DNA of 63,376 nucleotides, from assembly GCA_009922685.1 (NCBI GenBank), contig RFVA01000006.1, forward strand, positions 1 through 63,376. The letters run 5' to 3'. Shown here in pieces: positions 29,509 to 41,520 of the stretch; the first letter of the stretch is position 1; every line of letters starts with the position of its first letter. The DNA comes from Gammaproteobacteria bacterium. GTDB lineage: Bacteria > Pseudomonadota > Gammaproteobacteria > Methylococcales > Methylococcaceae. A model generated the notes under the pieces. That model worked only from the letters and a program-made list of their open reading frames with translations. It was not told the DNA's origin and made no database searches. Both the position numbers and the translations under genes were made by a program.

Positions 29509-30069
29509 ATGTCGATGACTGGATACGGGCGGGAAAGTATTTGTCTTCTCCGCGATGTTAATGTGGTTCGGATTCCGGATGGGACGCCTGATCAATTACC
29601 CAAGGGGCATCTCATTACCTTGTCGCAATCACTTGGCGGCAACTTTACCGTCCTTGATGAAACCGGTCATATGGTTCGCATTGCCGGTGAAGATGCCGAT
29701 GCCTTAGGTAAAGAACCCCCCATCCACAGCACTATCATCAGTGGAACCGATCTTGAAACCGTCGAAAAAAATGTCTGGGAAGTTCTGAAAACGATCTATG
29801 ACCCTGAGATTCCGGTCAATATCGTCGAGCTCGGTCTGGTCTATCATTGCGGCCTTAAACCCCGGGAGCAGAGCGACTTCGAGGTGCATATCATCATGAC
29901 CCTTACCGCCCCTGGCTGTGGGATGGGACCCGTCCTGCAGCTCGATGCCGAAGCGGCTGTCAAGGCGCTTCCAGGCGTTCACAGCGTTCGTGTCGAGGTC
30001 GTTTTTGATCCACCATGGTCGCGCGACCGGATGAGCGAGGCCGCCTTACTGCAGCTCGGTATGATCTAG
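29509..30069 (+). CDS. sufT: Putative Fe-S cluster assembly protein SufT
   Basis: This 186-residue protein matches SufT. The N-terminal region has the recognisable LPKGHLITLSQSLGGNFTV, and the C-terminal half is a MIP18/DUF59 domain (YDPEIPVNIVELGLVY; LTAPGCGMGPVL) that ends in VVFDPPWSRDRMS. Such proteins help mature iron-sulfur proteins. Here it is not next to a suf operon; it follows yciK by 29 bp on the same strand and may be read from the same transcript. A single cysteine (APGC) is the likely functional one. Confidence 0.9.
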   Translation: MSMTGYGRESICLLRDVNVVRIPDGTPDQLPKGHLITLSQSLGGNFTVLDETGHMVRIAGEDADALGKEPPIHSTIISGTDLETVEKNVWEVLKTIYDPEIPVNIVELGLVYHCGLKPREQSDFEVHIIMTLTAPGCGMGPVLQLDAEAAVKALPGVHSVRVEVVFDPPWSRDRMSEAALLQLGMI

Positions 30070-30086
30070 ACCTTAAAGGGGCCTCT

Positions 30087-31241
30087 TTAAGGCCTCAAAG
30101 GCTGAAGGCGCCCCACTTTGGGCCAAGCGACGAAGAGCGCCATAACGCTGACCAAAGACGCCCCAAGGAACATGCTCTCAGGACCCAACCGCGTCCAGCA
30201 TTCTCCGCTGATCACACTCCCCAAGGCCCCTCCGAGACCATAGCTGAAAGCACTGTAGAGTGCCTGCCCCTTGGCATGATGTGCGCCCTTAAAGTATCGA
30301 TGAATCAGTCCGATAGACGCCGCATGGGCAGATCCAAAAGTGCCCGCATGGAGGATCTGAGCCACGATCAAGCCAAGGGGGTGAGTGAGTCCAGCGCCTA
30401 ATATGAGCCAACGGAGGGCACTCATGAAGAGGCTCGACAGATAAAGAGCCCTCAAGGAAAAATGCCGCTGTAGGCGATGAAACCAGAGAAAAACGAGGAT
30501 TTCAGCGACTACACCCAGCGCCCACAATTGTCCGATGACGGCATCCGAATAGCCTTTTAGGTCCAGAAAAACGGAATAAAAAGCATAGAAAGGGCCATGG
30601 GCAACCTGCAGCAATAAAGCAGAGCATAAAAACTGAATCACTTCTGGGCGGACCATCATCGACGTCCAACGGGGTGATCTCTCTTCCCGCACGGGCTCCT
30701 TAGCGTTTGGAACCAAAAGACTCGCGAGCCACTGAATCAACAGCAAACTCGCCAAAAGCTCTGGCAGCCTCTCCAAAGGCAAGAACCCATCGAGCCAGGC
30801 CCCAACGACAAACACACTCACCAGAAAACCAATCGATCCCCATAAGCGGATACGGCCGTAGCGCCCACCGGATTGCAAATGATTGAGGGTCAGGGTCTCA
30901 AAGAGTGGGAGACTGCCATTCCAGCTAAAGCTGAACAACATCATGACCCCACCGATCAGCCATAGATTCTGGCGATCAACAAAAACAGGGAGAAACCCCA
31001 CAAAAGAAAGCCACGACACCCAGCGGACAAGACGTAAAGGCTGTTGGCTTCGATCAGCCCACCAGCCCCAAAAACCAGGGGATAAGATCTTGGTCAGCGG
31101 CACCAGTGCCATCACCAGCCCAATCTCGACCGCATCATAGCCCACCCGACTCAAATACAGTGGCCAGTAGGGGACGAGGACCCCCAAAATCGCAAAGTAG
31201 GCGAAGTAAAAGAACGACAGCCGTCGAATCGGGACCTTCAG
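30087..31241 (-). CDS. MFS_1-like transporter (HcaT/NupG-like family), non-standard start
   Basis: This is a 12-helix major facilitator of the PPP/HcaT-like subgroup. The N-terminal helix is FFYFAYFAILGVLVPYWPLYL, followed by the loop WGWWADRS and the mid-protein GRYGRIRLWGSIGF typical of this family. The frame from homology has no ATG or GTG: it opens after the aroC stop. The best candidate is a CTG at 31239-31241, six bases after AAGG; an ATT at 31263-31265 is also possible. The TTG at 31187 would delete half of helix 1. The substrate is unknown (phenylpropionate- or nucleoside-type in relatives). It lies 26 bp downstream of aroC. Confidence 0.83.
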   Translation of the reverse strand: MKVPIRRLSFFYFAYFAILGVLVPYWPLYLSRVGYDAVEIGLVMALVPLTKILSPGFWGWWADRSQQPLRLVRWVSWLSFVGFLPVFVDRQNLWLIGGVMMLFSFSWNGSLPLFETLTLNHLQSGGRYGRIRLWGSIGFLVSVFVVGAWLDGFLPLERLPELLASLLLIQWLASLLVPNAKEPVREERSPRWTSMMVRPEVIQFLCSALLLQVAHGPFYAFYSVFLDLKGYSDAVIGQLWALGVVAEILVFLWFHRLQRHFSLRALYLSSLFMSALRWLILGAGLTHPLGLIVAQILHAGTFGSAHAASIGLIHRYFKGAHHAKGQALYSAFSYGLGGALGSVISGECWTRLGPESMFLGASLVSVMALFVAWPKVGRLQPLRP

Positions 31242-31267
31242 AGGAAACCTTGTTGTCGATGCAATGA

Positions 31268-32368
31268 TCAGGAGGCCCCAGCGTTCAGAGCTTGAATCTC
31301 CACAGTCACTGTGGCGTTCTGGCCGCGATGACGGAGTGCATGATCCATTAAGACGATGGCCATCATGGCTTCGGCAATCGGGGTCGCCCGTATGCCGACA
31401 CAGGGATCGTGACGTCCGGTCGTAATAACCTCCACAGGCTCCCCGCGAACATTGATCGAACGACCCGGCAGTCTTAGGCTTGAGGTCGGCTTTAGCGCAA
31501 TCTTAGCCACAATATTCTGACCTGATGAGATGCCCCCAAGGATCCCGCCTGCATGATTACTGAGGAATCCATCCGGGGTCATCTCATCGCGAAAGGCACT
31601 TCCCTTTGCCTCAACACAATCAAAACCATCCCCAATTTCGACCCCCTTGACGGCATTGATACTCATCAGGGCATGGGCGAGATCAGCATCTAGACGATCA
31701 AAGATGGGTTCACCCCAGCCCGGCGGGACGCCATCGGCAACCACGTGAATGCATGCGCCGATCGAATCACCTTCTTTTCTCAAGGCGTCCATATACACTT
31801 CCATGGCATCCACTTTTTCTGGATCCGGACAGAAAAAAGGATTGGTCTCCACGGTGTCCCAATCAAGACGTTCCGCCTTGATTGGCCCCAACTGTGACAA
31901 ATAGCCCCGGACTCTCACATTGAAACACTCAAGCAGATACTTCTTGGCGATCGCTCCTGCCGCGACCCGCATCGCCGTCTCTCGGGCCGAGGAGCGGCCG
32001 CCACCCCGATAATCACGGATCCCGTACTTCATGTGGTAGGCATAATCAGCGTGGGCCGGCCGAAACTGCTCTGCAATAGCACCATAATCCTTGGACTTTT
32101 GATCGACATTTTCAATCAGTAAGCCAATAGGGGCGCCGGTGGTCTTCCCTTCAAAGACGCCAGATAGAATCCTTACCGCATCCGGCTCTCGGCGCTGGGT
32201 GGTGTGGCGAGAAGTCCCAGGGCGCCGCCGATCAAGGTCCCCTTGAAGATCCGTCTCCGACAAGGCCATGCCGGGAGGACATCCATCCACGATACAGCCG
32301 ATAGCAAGTCCATGGCTTTCACCAAAGGAGGTCACCGTAAAAAGCTTGCCTATCGTATTCCCGGACAT
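31268..32368 (-). CDS. aroC: Chorismate synthase
   Basis: AroC makes chorismate from EPSP using reduced FMN, the last step of the shikimate pathway. The protein has 366 residues with all three family signatures: [18 protein letters not shown] near the start, RPGHADY-like [15 protein letters not shown], and [22 protein letters not shown]. The C-terminal [17 protein letters not shown] is also present. Upstream lies a hairpin just before the ribosome-binding site and, further upstream, a terminator after prmB. Confidence 0.97.
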   Translation of the reverse strand: MSGNTIGKLFTVTSFGESHGLAIGCIVDGCPPGMALSETDLQGDLDRRRPGTSRHTTQRREPDAVRILSGVFEGKTTGAPIGLLIENVDQKSKDYGAIAEQFRPAHADYAYHMKYGIRDYRGGGRSSARETAMRVAAGAIAKKYLLECFNVRVRGYLSQLGPIKAERLDWDTVETNPFFCPDPEKVDAMEVYMDALRKEGDSIGACIHVVADGVPPGWGEPIFDRLDADLAHALMSINAVKGVEIGDGFDCVEAKGSAFRDEMTPDGFLSNHAGGILGGISSGQNIVAKIALKPTSSLRLPGRSINVRGEPVEVITTGRHDPCVGIRATPIAEAMMAIVLMDHALRHRGQNATVTVEIQALNAGAS

Positions 32369-32382
32369 GAAAAACTCCCTTA

Positions 32383-32400
32383 CCTGATAGATTTATCAGG
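32383..32400 (-). promoter_or_regulatory. Stem-loop just upstream of aroC
   Basis: CCTGATA (32383-32389) and TATCAGG (32394-32400) form a perfect 7-bp stem with a four-base loop, 15 bases before the aroC start and immediately before its ribosome-binding site. It could shield translation or act as an operator. A TTGACC box ends within it, so it may instead overlap the promoter. Confidence 0.35.
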
Positions 32401-32403
32401 GTC

Positions 32404-32433
32404 AAAAAATAGCCCCTCTGAAGAAAGGAGGGC
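32404..32433 (-). terminator. Rho-independent terminator after prmB
   Basis: On the minus strand GCCCTC and GAGGGGC form a GC-rich stem with a nine-base loop, followed by TATTTTTTG. It lies 55 bp after the prmB stop and before aroC, so argC-prmB and aroC are probably separate transcripts. Confidence 0.65.
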
Positions 32434-32488
32434 AACATCAAGCACCCTGACCCCCCACCTCAAAGCCAAGACGCTTGCCATTCTCGAT

Positions 32489-33397
32489 TTACGATTCAGG
32501 AAAGGCCGCTCTGACCTGCTCGGCGGTCAGCAGAAAAACGCCATCCCCACCCCGCTCGAAATCGAGCCAAAAGAAGGGGATATCTGGATATGCCTTGATC
32601 AGGGCCCCAGCCGCACTTCCGACCTCGACCACCAACACACCCAGAGGCTTTAGATGCTGCGCCGCGCCCTTAAGAATTCGATGGACACAATCAAGGCCTT
32701 CTTCCCCAGACTCAAGGCCTAGCCGAGGTTCGGCATGGAACTCAGGGGGTAGCGCCAACCATTCGGTCTGACTGACATAAGGGGGATTACTCACGATGAG
32801 ATCATAACGCCGATCTGAAAGCTGCTGATAGAGATCAGATTGGATCGCACGCACCTGATCGGCCACCTGATGTCGATCAATATTGATTTCGGCGACGGCG
32901 AGGGCATCTTGAGAAATATCGACGGCATCAACCGAAGCTTCTTGGAAGACCAACGCCGAGGCGATGGCGATACAGCCGCTGCCGGTACAAAGATCAAGCA
33001 CATCGGTCACGGCATCCGGATCAAGCCAAGGAGCAAACCCGACTTCAATCCATTCAGCCAGGGGTGACCGCGGCACCAAAACCCGCTCATCGACATAAAA
33101 AGAAAGCCCTGCAAAGACCGCTTCGTGGGTCAGATAAGACAGTGGTTTGCGCTCACTGATGCGCCGTTCAATCAACTGAAGGATACGTTCCCTTTCGGGC
33201 ACCGTTAAATGCCCCTCGAAATACCCACCCGGCAGATCAAAGGGCAGATGGAGAGCGGCTAATACCAGCGCGACGGCCTCATCCAAGGCCGCCTGAGTGC
33301 CATGCCCCAGAAAAACCTTCGCTTCGGTAAATCGGCTGGTGGCATAGCGCACATAGTCACGCAGCGTTGTCAGTGTCGAAACAACGGGATCGTCCAT
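32489..33397 (-). CDS. prmB: 50S ribosomal protein L3 glutamine methyltransferase PrmB
   Basis: PrmB methylates the side chain of a glutamine in ribosomal protein L3. The 302-residue protein starts at MDDPVVSTLTTLRDYVRYA. The helical N-terminal domain is followed by a SAM-binding fold (VLDLCTGSGCIAIA) and the catalytic NPPY motif (VSNPPYVSQTEW). The order of neighbours differs from the usual prmB-aroC adjacency only by the intervening terminator. Distinguished from PrmC by the N-terminal block and the LPPEFHAEPRLGLESGEEGLD stretch. Confidence 0.94.
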   Translation of the reverse strand: MDDPVVSTLTTLRDYVRYATSRFTEAKVFLGHGTQAALDEAVALVLAALHLPFDLPGGYFEGHLTVPERERILQLIERRISERKPLSYLTHEAVFAGLSFYVDERVLVPRSPLAEWIEVGFAPWLDPDAVTDVLDLCTGSGCIAIASALVFQEASVDAVDISQDALAVAEINIDRHQVADQVRAIQSDLYQQLSDRRYDLIVSNPPYVSQTEWLALPPEFHAEPRLGLESGEEGLDCVHRILKGAAQHLKPLGVLVVEVGSAAGALIKAYPDIPFFWLDFERGGDGVFLLTAEQVRAAFPES

Positions 33398-33404
33398 GAT
33401 AGTC

Positions 33405-34436
33405 CTAGGGATAAAGTCCAGTGGTTTGAAGCCCGAGGGTCTCTTCAAAACCCAACATCAAATTCATGTTTTGTATGGCCTGCCCCGAGGCCCCTTTCAC
33501 CAGATTATCGATGACCGCCAAAATCACCACGGTATCGCCCCCCATGGGACGATGGACGGCAATCTGACAGCGGTTTCCGCCCTTCACGTTGCGGGTGTCG
33601 GGATGGGCACCGGCGGGAAGCACATCGACAAAGGGCTCTTCCTGGTAGGTCCGCTCAAAAAGTGCCTGAAGATCCACCTGAGGCTGTTTCAAAACGCCAT
33701 AGACCGTGGCATGGATGCCCCGAATCATTGGGACAAGATGCGGCACGAAGGTCAGCCCTACAGGACCTTGGCTTATGGTTTCAAGCCCTTGTCGAATCTC
33801 AGGCCAGTGGCGATGGCCTCCGACCCCATAGGCCTTGAAACTCTCACCGGTCTCACTCATCAAGACGGGAATTTCCGCCTTCCGTCCGGCGCCACTGACA
33901 CCCGATTTGACATCGGCGATGAGACGATCGGTGACGATGAGACCCTCTTTCACGAGGGGATATAGGGCGAGCTGCACAGCAGTCGGGTAACACCCAGGGC
34001 AAGCCACTAAGCGGCGCCCTCGAATCTCGCTTCGCCAAAGTTCCGGAAGCCCGTAGACGGCCTCACTCAGGAGCTCCGGGCAGGCATGAGGTTCCCCATA
34101 CCAGGTTGCCCATACCTCGGGATCCTTGAGCCTAAAATCAGCGGCAAGATCAACCACGCGGATGCCACGATCAAGAAGACCGGGGACCATCCGCATGGCC
34201 GTTCCATTGGGCGTGGCGAAAAAGACGACGTCGCAGCCTAAAAGGGCGTCTTCCGTCGGTTCGACAAAGAGGAGATCGATCGCACCACGAAGATTCGGGT
34301 AAATGGCATCCACCCGGGTCCCGGCATCGCTTCTTGACGTCACTGCGGCGACCGTCACCATCGGATGCGCAATCAGCAATCGAAGCAACTCGACGCCGGT
34401 ATACCCGGTTCCTCCAACGATGCCAGCGTGAATCAT
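33405..34436 (-). CDS. argC: N-acetyl-gamma-glutamyl-phosphate reductase
   Basis: ArgC makes N-acetylglutamate semialdehyde in arginine synthesis. It has 343 residues. The NADP motif is [17 protein letters not shown], the active-site cysteine is in [15 protein letters not shown], and the C-terminal GNRCQIAVH and [21 protein letters not shown] are typical. It lies 7 bp upstream of prmB on the same strand and 89 bp downstream of ihfA; no other arg gene is in the window. Confidence 0.97.
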   Translation of the reverse strand: MIHAGIVGGTGYTGVELLRLLIAHPMVTVAAVTSRSDAGTRVDAIYPNLRGAIDLLFVEPTEDALLGCDVVFFATPNGTAMRMVPGLLDRGIRVVDLAADFRLKDPEVWATWYGEPHACPELLSEAVYGLPELWRSEIRGRRLVACPGCYPTAVQLALYPLVKEGLIVTDRLIADVKSGVSGAGRKAEIPVLMSETGESFKAYGVGGHRHWPEIRQGLETISQGPVGLTFVPHLVPMIRGIHATVYGVLKQPQVDLQALFERTYQEEPFVDVLPAGAHPDTRNVKGGNRCQIAVHRPMGGDTVVILAVIDNLVKGASGQAIQNMNLMLGFEETLGLQTTGLYP

Positions 34437-34525
34437 AAGCGGCTACCTCACCGGGCCCAGCCCGTCATCAAACCCCAGCAGGTGATGAATCCTTGCGGCA
34501 TCAGAACCCACACCGGATATCCCAT

Positions 34526-34831
34526 TCAGTCGCTGCTGAGGGGTCCTTCGAAAGCTTCCACCTGAGTTTTGAGTTTCTGACCAGATTTGAAGGTCACGAC
34601 ACGGCGTGCCGTAATGGGGATTTCTTCACCCGTTTTTGGATTCCTACCAGGGCGCTCTGTTTTATCGCGGAGATCAAAATTACCAAAACCTGATAATTTA
34701 ACCGACTCCCCACGCCCCAGAGCGCCCCGAATTTCCTCAAAAAACTGGTCAACCAATTCCTTCGCATCCTTTCGGTTGAATGAGAGTTCTTCAATCAACC
34801 GTTCCATCATGTCATTTTTGGTCAGTGCCAT
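34526..34831 (-). CDS. ihfA: Integration host factor subunit alpha
   Basis: IHF alpha is one half of the DNA-bending heterodimer. The 101-residue protein has the HU/IHF fold with the signature [21 protein letters not shown], containing the intercalating proline of the beta arm. It begins one base after the pheT stop region (ATG at 34831), as in the pheST-ihfA operon of many gammaproteobacteria. Confidence 0.97.
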   Translation of the reverse strand: MALTKNDMMERLIEELSFNRKDAKELVDQFFEEIRGALGRGESVKLSGFGNFDLRDKTERPGRNPKTGEEIPITARRVVTFKSGQKLKTQVEAFEGPLSSD

Positions 34832-34832
34832 C

Positions 34833-37211
34833 TCAATCCCTCAAACGAGCGCCGCAACGTTGCGTTAAACCATCCAAAACCTTCTTCACGACCTCATCCA
34901 CGAGAGTGTCCACTAAGGTCTCCGCTTCATCCTGCAAAATCAGACGGATCGCGACACTCTTCTTACCGGCCTCGACCCCAGGGCCCTGATACACATCAAA
35001 AACCTGCGCCTCTCGAAGGAGCTTTCCGGCGCTTCCGCGGGTTGTCTCAAGTAACGCGTCGACAGGCACGTTTTGCTCCACCAAAAGAGCTAAGTCCCTT
35101 CTGACCGATGGAAACTTCGACAAACGACTAAATCGGGGCAACTGCCGATCACGAAGGACTTGATCTAGAAGTTCTACCAGAAAAACCCGGGATGGAAAGC
35201 CCAATCGCTTTTCAATCTCTGGATGAAGCAGCCCCATCAATCCGAGACGATGTTCGCCGAGTCGTATTTCAGCCGACTGCCCTGGATGGAGCGCCGGATG
35301 TTCCACCGCCACGAAACGGAGCTCCTCAAGACGGCCAGTCAAAGCAACCAGTGCTTCGACATCCTCTTTGACATCAAAGAAATCGACCGGTCGAGAGGGG
35401 AGGCCCCATTGTTCAGACTCTTGGCAACCCAGCGCCAGCCATGACAACACCTTCTCCTGAGAGAGATCGTTGCCACGAGGCCTGAAGGTGAGTCCACTTT
35501 CAAACAAGCGAACACGATCCTGCTGACGATGACTATTTTTGATCGCCGCATCCAGTAATCCCGGCCAAACGCTGGTCCGCATGACGGCAAGCTCTTGCGA
35601 GAGCGGGTTTTTGAGCGCCAAAGGCTCAACCCCAGGGTCGATCAACTGCTGGATACCCGCATCAACAAAGCTATAGGTGATAGCCTCTTGATAGCCGCGG
35701 TCCACCAAAAGATCCTTCGCCCGATCAAGGGTCAAGCGGGCCTCCGATAGGGGGAGCATGACCGCCGGAATGACTGGCTGACGCCTTGGGAGATGATCGT
35801 AGCCATAGATACGCCCGACTTCCTCAATCAGGTCAGCTTCAAGCGCAATATCGAACCTGGCTGCGGGGCCTGTGACACGCCATCCGAGGGGATCCCTCTC
35901 TGGCGTCATCCCCAAACCTTGAAGAATCATCGTCACCCGCTCATGAGGAATCGAAAGACCCAAGATTTTCTCGATGCGTTCAGCTCTCAAAAGAATCTGC
36001 GGCCGCGAAGGGAGATGCTCTGAAGAGACCCGTTCGACCACTGGACCCGCCTGACCACCCGCCAGTGTTAAGAGGAGCTGGGTCGCACGGGCGAGTGCCC
36101 GCGACTGGAGATCGAAGCTCACCCCGCGCTCAAAACGATGAGAAGAATCGGTACTGAGGCCGTAGCGTCGAGCCTTACCCATCATCAGGGAGGGTTCAAA
36201 ATAGGCGCATTCGATGAAGATATCCTGTGTCGTCTCAGACACCGCTGACTCACTGCCGCCCATGATTCCAGCCAGAGCCAGAACCTTCCGGTCATCGGCA
36301 ATCACCAGCGTCTCGGATTGCAGCGTTACCGCCTGACCATTCAGCAGGTGAAGCGACTCCCCATCCCGGGCCCAACGTACACAAATACCCCCTTCGAGCC
36401 GGTCGACATCAAAAGCATGCAGGGGTTGGCCCAGTTCAAGCAAAATATAGTTGGTCACATCGACAATGACATCCAAGGAGCGAAGGCCTGAACGGCGGAG
36501 CTTTTCCTTGAGCCATTGCGGGGTTCCCGCATGACGATTGACGCCTCGAATCATTTGCCCAAGATACCGAGGACACGCCTCTGGCGCCTGAACCTTGATC
36601 GGCCAGATGTCATCAATAACGGGGGCCGGCACCTCAGTTTCTGGATACTGGATCGGCAGCGCGTTCAATAAGGCCACCTCCCGCGCAATCCCCTCGACAC
36701 TCAGACAGTCGGCGCGATTGGGGGTGAGATCAACCTCGATCAACTGATCATCCAACTGAAGATAGTCCCGAAGCGCCATGCCGATGGGGGCATCCAGCGG
36801 GAGCTCCATGAGTCCCGAGGCATCCTCTTCGATACCCAACTCCTTCTGGGAGCAGAGCATTCCAAAGGATTCAATCCCCCTTAGTTTAGCGGACTTAATC
36901 TCAAGGCCACCCGGCAGCAGAGCACCGACCAATGCCAGGGGCACACGAATACCCACGCGGGCATTAGGGGCACCGCAAACAATTTGAAGTGGCTGATCAA
37001 GGCCAGCGCCCACCTGACAGATCCTCAGACGATCGGCCTCAGGATGAGGCTGGGCATCAAGAATTTCAGCGACCACAACGCCCTTAAAGTCACCCGCTGC
37101 CGGGGTGACGCTGTCGACCTCCAGTCCGGCCATGGTCAACTGATGGACGAGGGCATCGGTGTCGATGGCGGGATTGACGTACTCTCTGAGCCAGGCTTCG
37201 CTGAAACGCAT
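34833..37211 (-). CDS. pheT: Phenylalanine--tRNA ligase beta subunit
   Basis: PheT forms the alpha2-beta2 PheRS with PheS. The 792 residues include the N-terminal tRNA-binding EMAP-like fold ([23 protein letters not shown]), the B3/B4 editing domain ([11 protein letters not shown]), the B5 domain, the catalytic-like core ([16 protein letters not shown]) and the C-terminal anticodon-binding ferredoxin fold ([12 protein letters not shown]). It is complete and lies 20 bp downstream of pheS. Confidence 0.97.
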   Translation of the reverse strand: MRFSEAWLREYVNPAIDTDALVHQLTMAGLEVDSVTPAAGDFKGVVVAEILDAQPHPEADRLRICQVGAGLDQPLQIVCGAPNARVGIRVPLALVGALLPGGLEIKSAKLRGIESFGMLCSQKELGIEEDASGLMELPLDAPIGMALRDYLQLDDQLIEVDLTPNRADCLSVEGIAREVALLNALPIQYPETEVPAPVIDDIWPIKVQAPEACPRYLGQMIRGVNRHAGTPQWLKEKLRRSGLRSLDVIVDVTNYILLELGQPLHAFDVDRLEGGICVRWARDGESLHLLNGQAVTLQSETLVIADDRKVLALAGIMGGSESAVSETTQDIFIECAYFEPSLMMGKARRYGLSTDSSHRFERGVSFDLQSRALARATQLLLTLAGGQAGPVVERVSSEHLPSRPQILLRAERIEKILGLSIPHERVTMILQGLGMTPERDPLGWRVTGPAARFDIALEADLIEEVGRIYGYDHLPRRQPVIPAVMLPLSEARLTLDRAKDLLVDRGYQEAITYSFVDAGIQQLIDPGVEPLALKNPLSQELAVMRTSVWPGLLDAAIKNSHRQQDRVRLFESGLTFRPRGNDLSQEKVLSWLALGCQESEQWGLPSRPVDFFDVKEDVEALVALTGRLEELRFVAVEHPALHPGQSAEIRLGEHRLGLMGLLHPEIEKRLGFPSRVFLVELLDQVLRDRQLPRFSRLSKFPSVRRDLALLVEQNVPVDALLETTRGSAGKLLREAQVFDVYQGPGVEAGKKSVAIRLILQDEAETLVDTLVDEVVKKVLDGLTQRCGARLRD

Positions 37212-37231
37212 GGGAAGTTGCCGGTAATCGC

Positions 37232-38326
<1,095 letters not shown>

Positions 38327-38335
38327 TCAAGCAGA

Positions 38336-38683
38336 TCAGCCCTGCGCAATCCGCGCGAGCTCTCTAAATGCGTCCTTGTCATGCACCGCAATGTCCGCCA
38401 GAACCTTCCGATCAATGAAGACCGATGCTTTGTTCAGACCTGCAATGAAACGGCTGTAGGACAGACCACACTCTCTGGCCGCCGCATTAATGCGGACAAT
38501 CCAGAGGGAACGGAACTGACGCTTCCTCTGACGGCGATCGCGATAAGCATACTGGCCGGCCTTGATGACGGCCTGCTTGGCGACACGGTAGATACGACTG
38601 CGGGCACCATAATACCCCTTAGCCTGCTTGAGAACCTTCTTATGGCGGGCTCTCGCAGTGACGCCACGTTTTACTCTTGGCAT
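38336..38683 (-). CDS. rplT: 50S ribosomal protein L20
   Basis: L20 is a 115-residue, strongly basic assembly protein of the large subunit. Recognisable parts are [27 protein letters not shown] and [16 protein letters not shown]. It follows rpmI by 34 bp in the infC-rpmI-rplT operon, where L20 commonly represses the operon's own translation. Confidence 0.98.
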   Translation of the reverse strand: MPRVKRGVTARARHKKVLKQAKGYYGARSRIYRVAKQAVIKAGQYAYRDRRQRKRQFRSLWIVRINAAARECGLSYSRFIAGLNKASVFIDRKVLADIAVHDKDAFRELARIAQG

Positions 38684-38717
38684 TGGACCCTCTTTACTTC
38701 GCTTAGGTCAAAAAATC

Positions 38718-38915
38718 TCAGCTGTACGGCAACATTCTTGCCGCGCTACGGACGTCCGACGCATGGATGGCGTTCGGGCTTCTGAGCTGGCGCTTACGCT
38801 TCGTACTCTTCTTAGTCAGGATGTGACGGCGGAACGAATGGTTACACTTGAAGCCACCTGAAGCGGTCTTCTTGAAACGTTTCGCCGCGCCACGGTTGGT
38901 TTTCAACTTTGGCAT
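38718..38915 (-). CDS. rpmI: 50S ribosomal protein L35
   Basis: L35 has 65 residues, with the family pattern [20 protein letters not shown] at the start and [15 protein letters not shown] later. It lies 36 bp after infC and 34 bp before rplT. Confidence 0.97.
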   Translation of the reverse strand: MPKLKTNRGAAKRFKKTASGGFKCNHSFRRHILTKKSTKRKRQLRSPNAIHASDVRSAARMLPYS

Positions 38916-38951
38916 TGCGCTCTCCGGTTAGTCTTGGTGATCTAAATTCGT

Positions 38952-39479
38952 CTAGGCTTTCTTTTTCTTGGGAGCCAGCATCATGATCATTTGCCGGCCT
39001 TCCATCTTCGGGAACTGCTCCACGGTCGCATGTTCCTGCAAATCGGTTTCAATCTGTTTCAGAAGATCCATACCCAGTTCCTTATGACTGAGTTCCCGCC
39101 CTCTAAAACGAACGGTCACTTTAGCCTTGTCACCCTCTTCCAAAAAGCGCGTCAAATTACGCAGCTTAATTTGGTAGTCACCGACATCGGTGCCGGGCCT
39201 GAACTTGACTTCTTTGACCTGAATCTGCTTTTGCTTCTTCTTGGCTGCGGCCAGTTTTTTGTTGAGCTCAAAACGGTATTTACCGTAATCCATGATCCGA
39301 CACACGGGAGGTTCTGCACCGGGTGAGATTTCCACCAGATCCAACTCCGCATCGTAGGCCATTTGTCTGGCCTCGCGACTGGATACCACCCCAGCCTGAT
39401 TGCCCTCGGCATCGATCAGACGGACGTTCGAATACTGAATTTCGTCATTCAGTCTCGGCTCTTTTCTATCGGCACTGAT
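38952..39479 (-). CDS. infC: Translation initiation factor IF-3, ATC start codon
   Basis: IF3 keeps the ribosomal subunits apart and checks the start codon. Homology continues upstream of the first standard start (GTG at 39389) through [20 protein letters not shown]. The frame reaches an ATC at 39477-39479 that sits eight bases after a strong AGGAGG, giving 175 residues, the normal length. infC genes typically use rare starts (ATT in E. coli) to allow autoregulation by IF3 itself; ATC fits that pattern. The protein shows the N-domain, the basic linker ([25 protein letters not shown]) and the C-domain. It lies 23 bp after thrS. Confidence 0.93.
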   Translation of the reverse strand: MSADRKEPRLNDEIQYSNVRLIDAEGNQAGVVSSREARQMAYDAELDLVEISPGAEPPVCRIMDYGKYRFELNKKLAAAKKKQKQIQVKEVKFRPGTDVGDYQIKLRNLTRFLEEGDKAKVTVRFRGRELSHKELGMDLLKQIETDLQEHATVEQFPKMEGRQMIMMLAPKKKKA

Positions 39480-39502
39480 AGCCTTTTCCTCCTACAAAGC
39501 AG

Positions 39503-41419
39503 TTAATGGGTAACAGCACGGGCTTCTGCCTCCTCGGCTAGCCGTCGAGTCAGGTCCTCCAACCCAAAGGATCCCAGATCCTCCCCCTTTTGACTGCGTA
39601 GGGAGATGGTCCGAGACACCATTTCTTTTTCGCCAATGATGGCTAGATAGGGTACACGCTGCATGGAGTGCTCGCGGATTTTAAAGCCGATCTTCTCATT
39701 TCTCAAGTCAGCTTCGACTCTGAAGCCCTGAGAACCAAGGGTTTCAACCACTTCACGCGCATAATCCGACTGCCCATCGGTGATATTGAGGACCACCAAC
39801 TGGATGGGCGCCAACCATAACGGGAAATACCCCGCATAGTGCTCTATCAAAATTCCGATAAATCGCTCCAGTGAGCCCAAAATCGCTCTATGAAGCATCA
39901 CAGGGGTGTGTTTGGCGCCATCTTCCGCCACATAAACCGCCCCCAAACGCTCAGGCATCGAGAAATCGACCTGAATCGTTCCGCATTGCCAGACCCGATC
40001 CAGACAATCTGCGAGAGAAAATTCAATCTTAGGGCCATAAAAAGCCCCTTCACCCGGCTGCAACTGCCAGACGAGTCCCTTGGACGTCAGCGCCTCCTCA
40101 AGAGCAGCCTCAGCCTTATCCCAAACCTCATCGGATCCAACGCGATTCGGAGGCCGGGTCGAGAGCTTGACGAGCACCTTCTCGAAGCCAAAATCCGCGT
40201 AAACCCGATGCAGGAGATCAATAAACGTGGAGACCTCCGCCTGCACCATATCTTCCGTACAGAAGATATGGGCGTCATCTTGAGTAAAGCCTCTCACCCG
40301 CATCAAACCGTGCAGAACCCCTGAGAGTTCATTTCGGTGACAAGCCCCAAATTCAGCCAAGCGGAGGGGAAGTTCCCGGTAACTTCTAAGCCCCTGGTTA
40401 TAGACCTGAACATGGCAAGGGCAGTTCATTGGCTTAATGGCGTAATCACGCTGCTCCGATGTCGTCGTGAACATATCCGCCTGAAACTTTTCCCAATGAC
40501 CAGACTTCTCCCAGAGGGTCCTTGACACCACTAATGGCGTCCTGATCTCCTCATAGCCATGATCACGGAAGATGCCACGCATGTACTGCTCGACGATCTG
40601 CCAAAGCGTCCATCCCTTGGGATGCCAGAACACCATCCCCGGAGCTTCTTCCTGCATATGAAAGAGATCAAGCGTCTTGCCGATTTTTCGGTGATCGCGG
40701 CGCTCTGCTTCTTCCAGGCGAACGAGGTATTCCTTAAGATCCTTCTTGTCGCCCCATGCCGTCCCGTAAATCCGTTGCAACATCTCATTGCGCGAATCAC
40801 CGCGCCAATAGGCGCCGGCAATCTTCATTAATTTGAACGCACGAAGCTTCCCGGTATCCGGAACGTGCGGTCCCCGACAAAGATCAGTAAAGTCGCCTTG
40901 CCGGTAAAGCGAAATCACCTGTCCTTCAGGGATATCGCGAATAATTTCAGCCTTGTAGGCCTCACCAATGCCTTCAAAATAGGCGGCGGCCTCATCTCTT
41001 GGCATCTCCTTCCGCTCCACCTCGAGCGCTTCTGAAGCCAGTGCCTCCATGGTCTTCTCGATCGCTACGAGATCCTCGGGCGTAAACGGGCGCTCATAGG
41101 AAAAATCGTAGTAAAAACCGTTATCCACCACGGGGCCTATGGTCACTTGAGCCGTTGGATAGAGGGCTTTGACCGCCTGCGCCAAAAGATGCGCTGTGGA
41201 ATGCCTGATCACATCCACCCCATCAACATCCCGTGACGTCACAATCGACACCCGCGAATCCCGCTCAACCAGCGTCGACAGATCGACCAACGCATCCTCG
41301 ATGCGTCCCGCAATGGCCGCCTTGGCAAGGCCAGCACCGATGGATTCTGCCACCGCCATCAGGGTGACGGGCCGATCAAACTCTCGGCGTGAACCATCAG
41401 GAAGTGTTATGACGGGCAT
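39503..41419 (-). CDS. thrS: Threonine--tRNA ligase
   Basis: ThrRS charges tRNA-Thr and edits mis-acylated Ser-tRNA. It has 638 residues from the ATG at 41417-41419 (GAGG upstream). Domains in order: TGS ([19 protein letters not shown]), the editing domain with [16 protein letters not shown] and the [12 protein letters not shown] cysteine/histidine site, the class II core (motif 2 around [26 protein letters not shown]; zinc ligands in [10 protein letters not shown]) and the anticodon-binding domain. The upstream gap to groEL holds four hairpins that probably control it. Confidence 0.97.
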   Translation of the reverse strand: MPVITLPDGSRREFDRPVTLMAVAESIGAGLAKAAIAGRIEDALVDLSTLVERDSRVSIVTSRDVDGVDVIRHSTAHLLAQAVKALYPTAQVTIGPVVDNGFYYDFSYERPFTPEDLVAIEKTMEALASEALEVERKEMPRDEAAAYFEGIGEAYKAEIIRDIPEGQVISLYRQGDFTDLCRGPHVPDTGKLRAFKLMKIAGAYWRGDSRNEMLQRIYGTAWGDKKDLKEYLVRLEEAERRDHRKIGKTLDLFHMQEEAPGMVFWHPKGWTLWQIVEQYMRGIFRDHGYEEIRTPLVVSRTLWEKSGHWEKFQADMFTTTSEQRDYAIKPMNCPCHVQVYNQGLRSYRELPLRLAEFGACHRNELSGVLHGLMRVRGFTQDDAHIFCTEDMVQAEVSTFIDLLHRVYADFGFEKVLVKLSTRPPNRVGSDEVWDKAEAALEEALTSKGLVWQLQPGEGAFYGPKIEFSLADCLDRVWQCGTIQVDFSMPERLGAVYVAEDGAKHTPVMLHRAILGSLERFIGILIEHYAGYFPLWLAPIQLVVLNITDGQSDYAREVVETLGSQGFRVEADLRNEKIGFKIREHSMQRVPYLAIIGEKEMVSRTISLRSQKGEDLGSFGLEDLTRRLAEEAEARAVTH

Positions 41420-41435
41420 GAAAAACCTCACGGAC

Positions 41436-41463
41436 AAAAAAAGCACCGCACAGCGATGCTTTT
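41436..41463 (-). promoter_or_regulatory. Hairpin with T-run directly before the thrS ribosome-binding site
   Basis: On the minus strand AAAAGCATCG pairs with CGGTGCTTTT (one G-T pair) around the loop CTGTG, and the right arm runs into seven T residues. It ends 16 bases before the thrS ATG. It reads as a Rho-independent terminator, yet no room remains for a promoter between it and thrS. It may be an attenuator, or the ThrRS operator hairpin: opening the top pair gives a seven-base loop with TGT at the anticodon position. Confidence 0.6.
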
Positions 41464-41492
41464 CTTTATTTGGTAGGCGCGATTGGACTCGA

Positions 41493-41520
41493 AGAAGCCC
41501 CGACCATGGCCGGGGCTTCT
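41493..41520 (-). terminator. Strong stem-loop in the groEL-thrS gap
   Basis: AGAAGCCCCG (41493-41502) and CGGGGCTTCT (41511-41520) are perfect 10-bp complements around an eight-base loop. It lies about 50 bp after the groEL stop. The stem is terminator-like but the T-run that should follow is only TTCTTC-like, so it may instead be part of a folded thrS leader. Confidence 0.55.
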
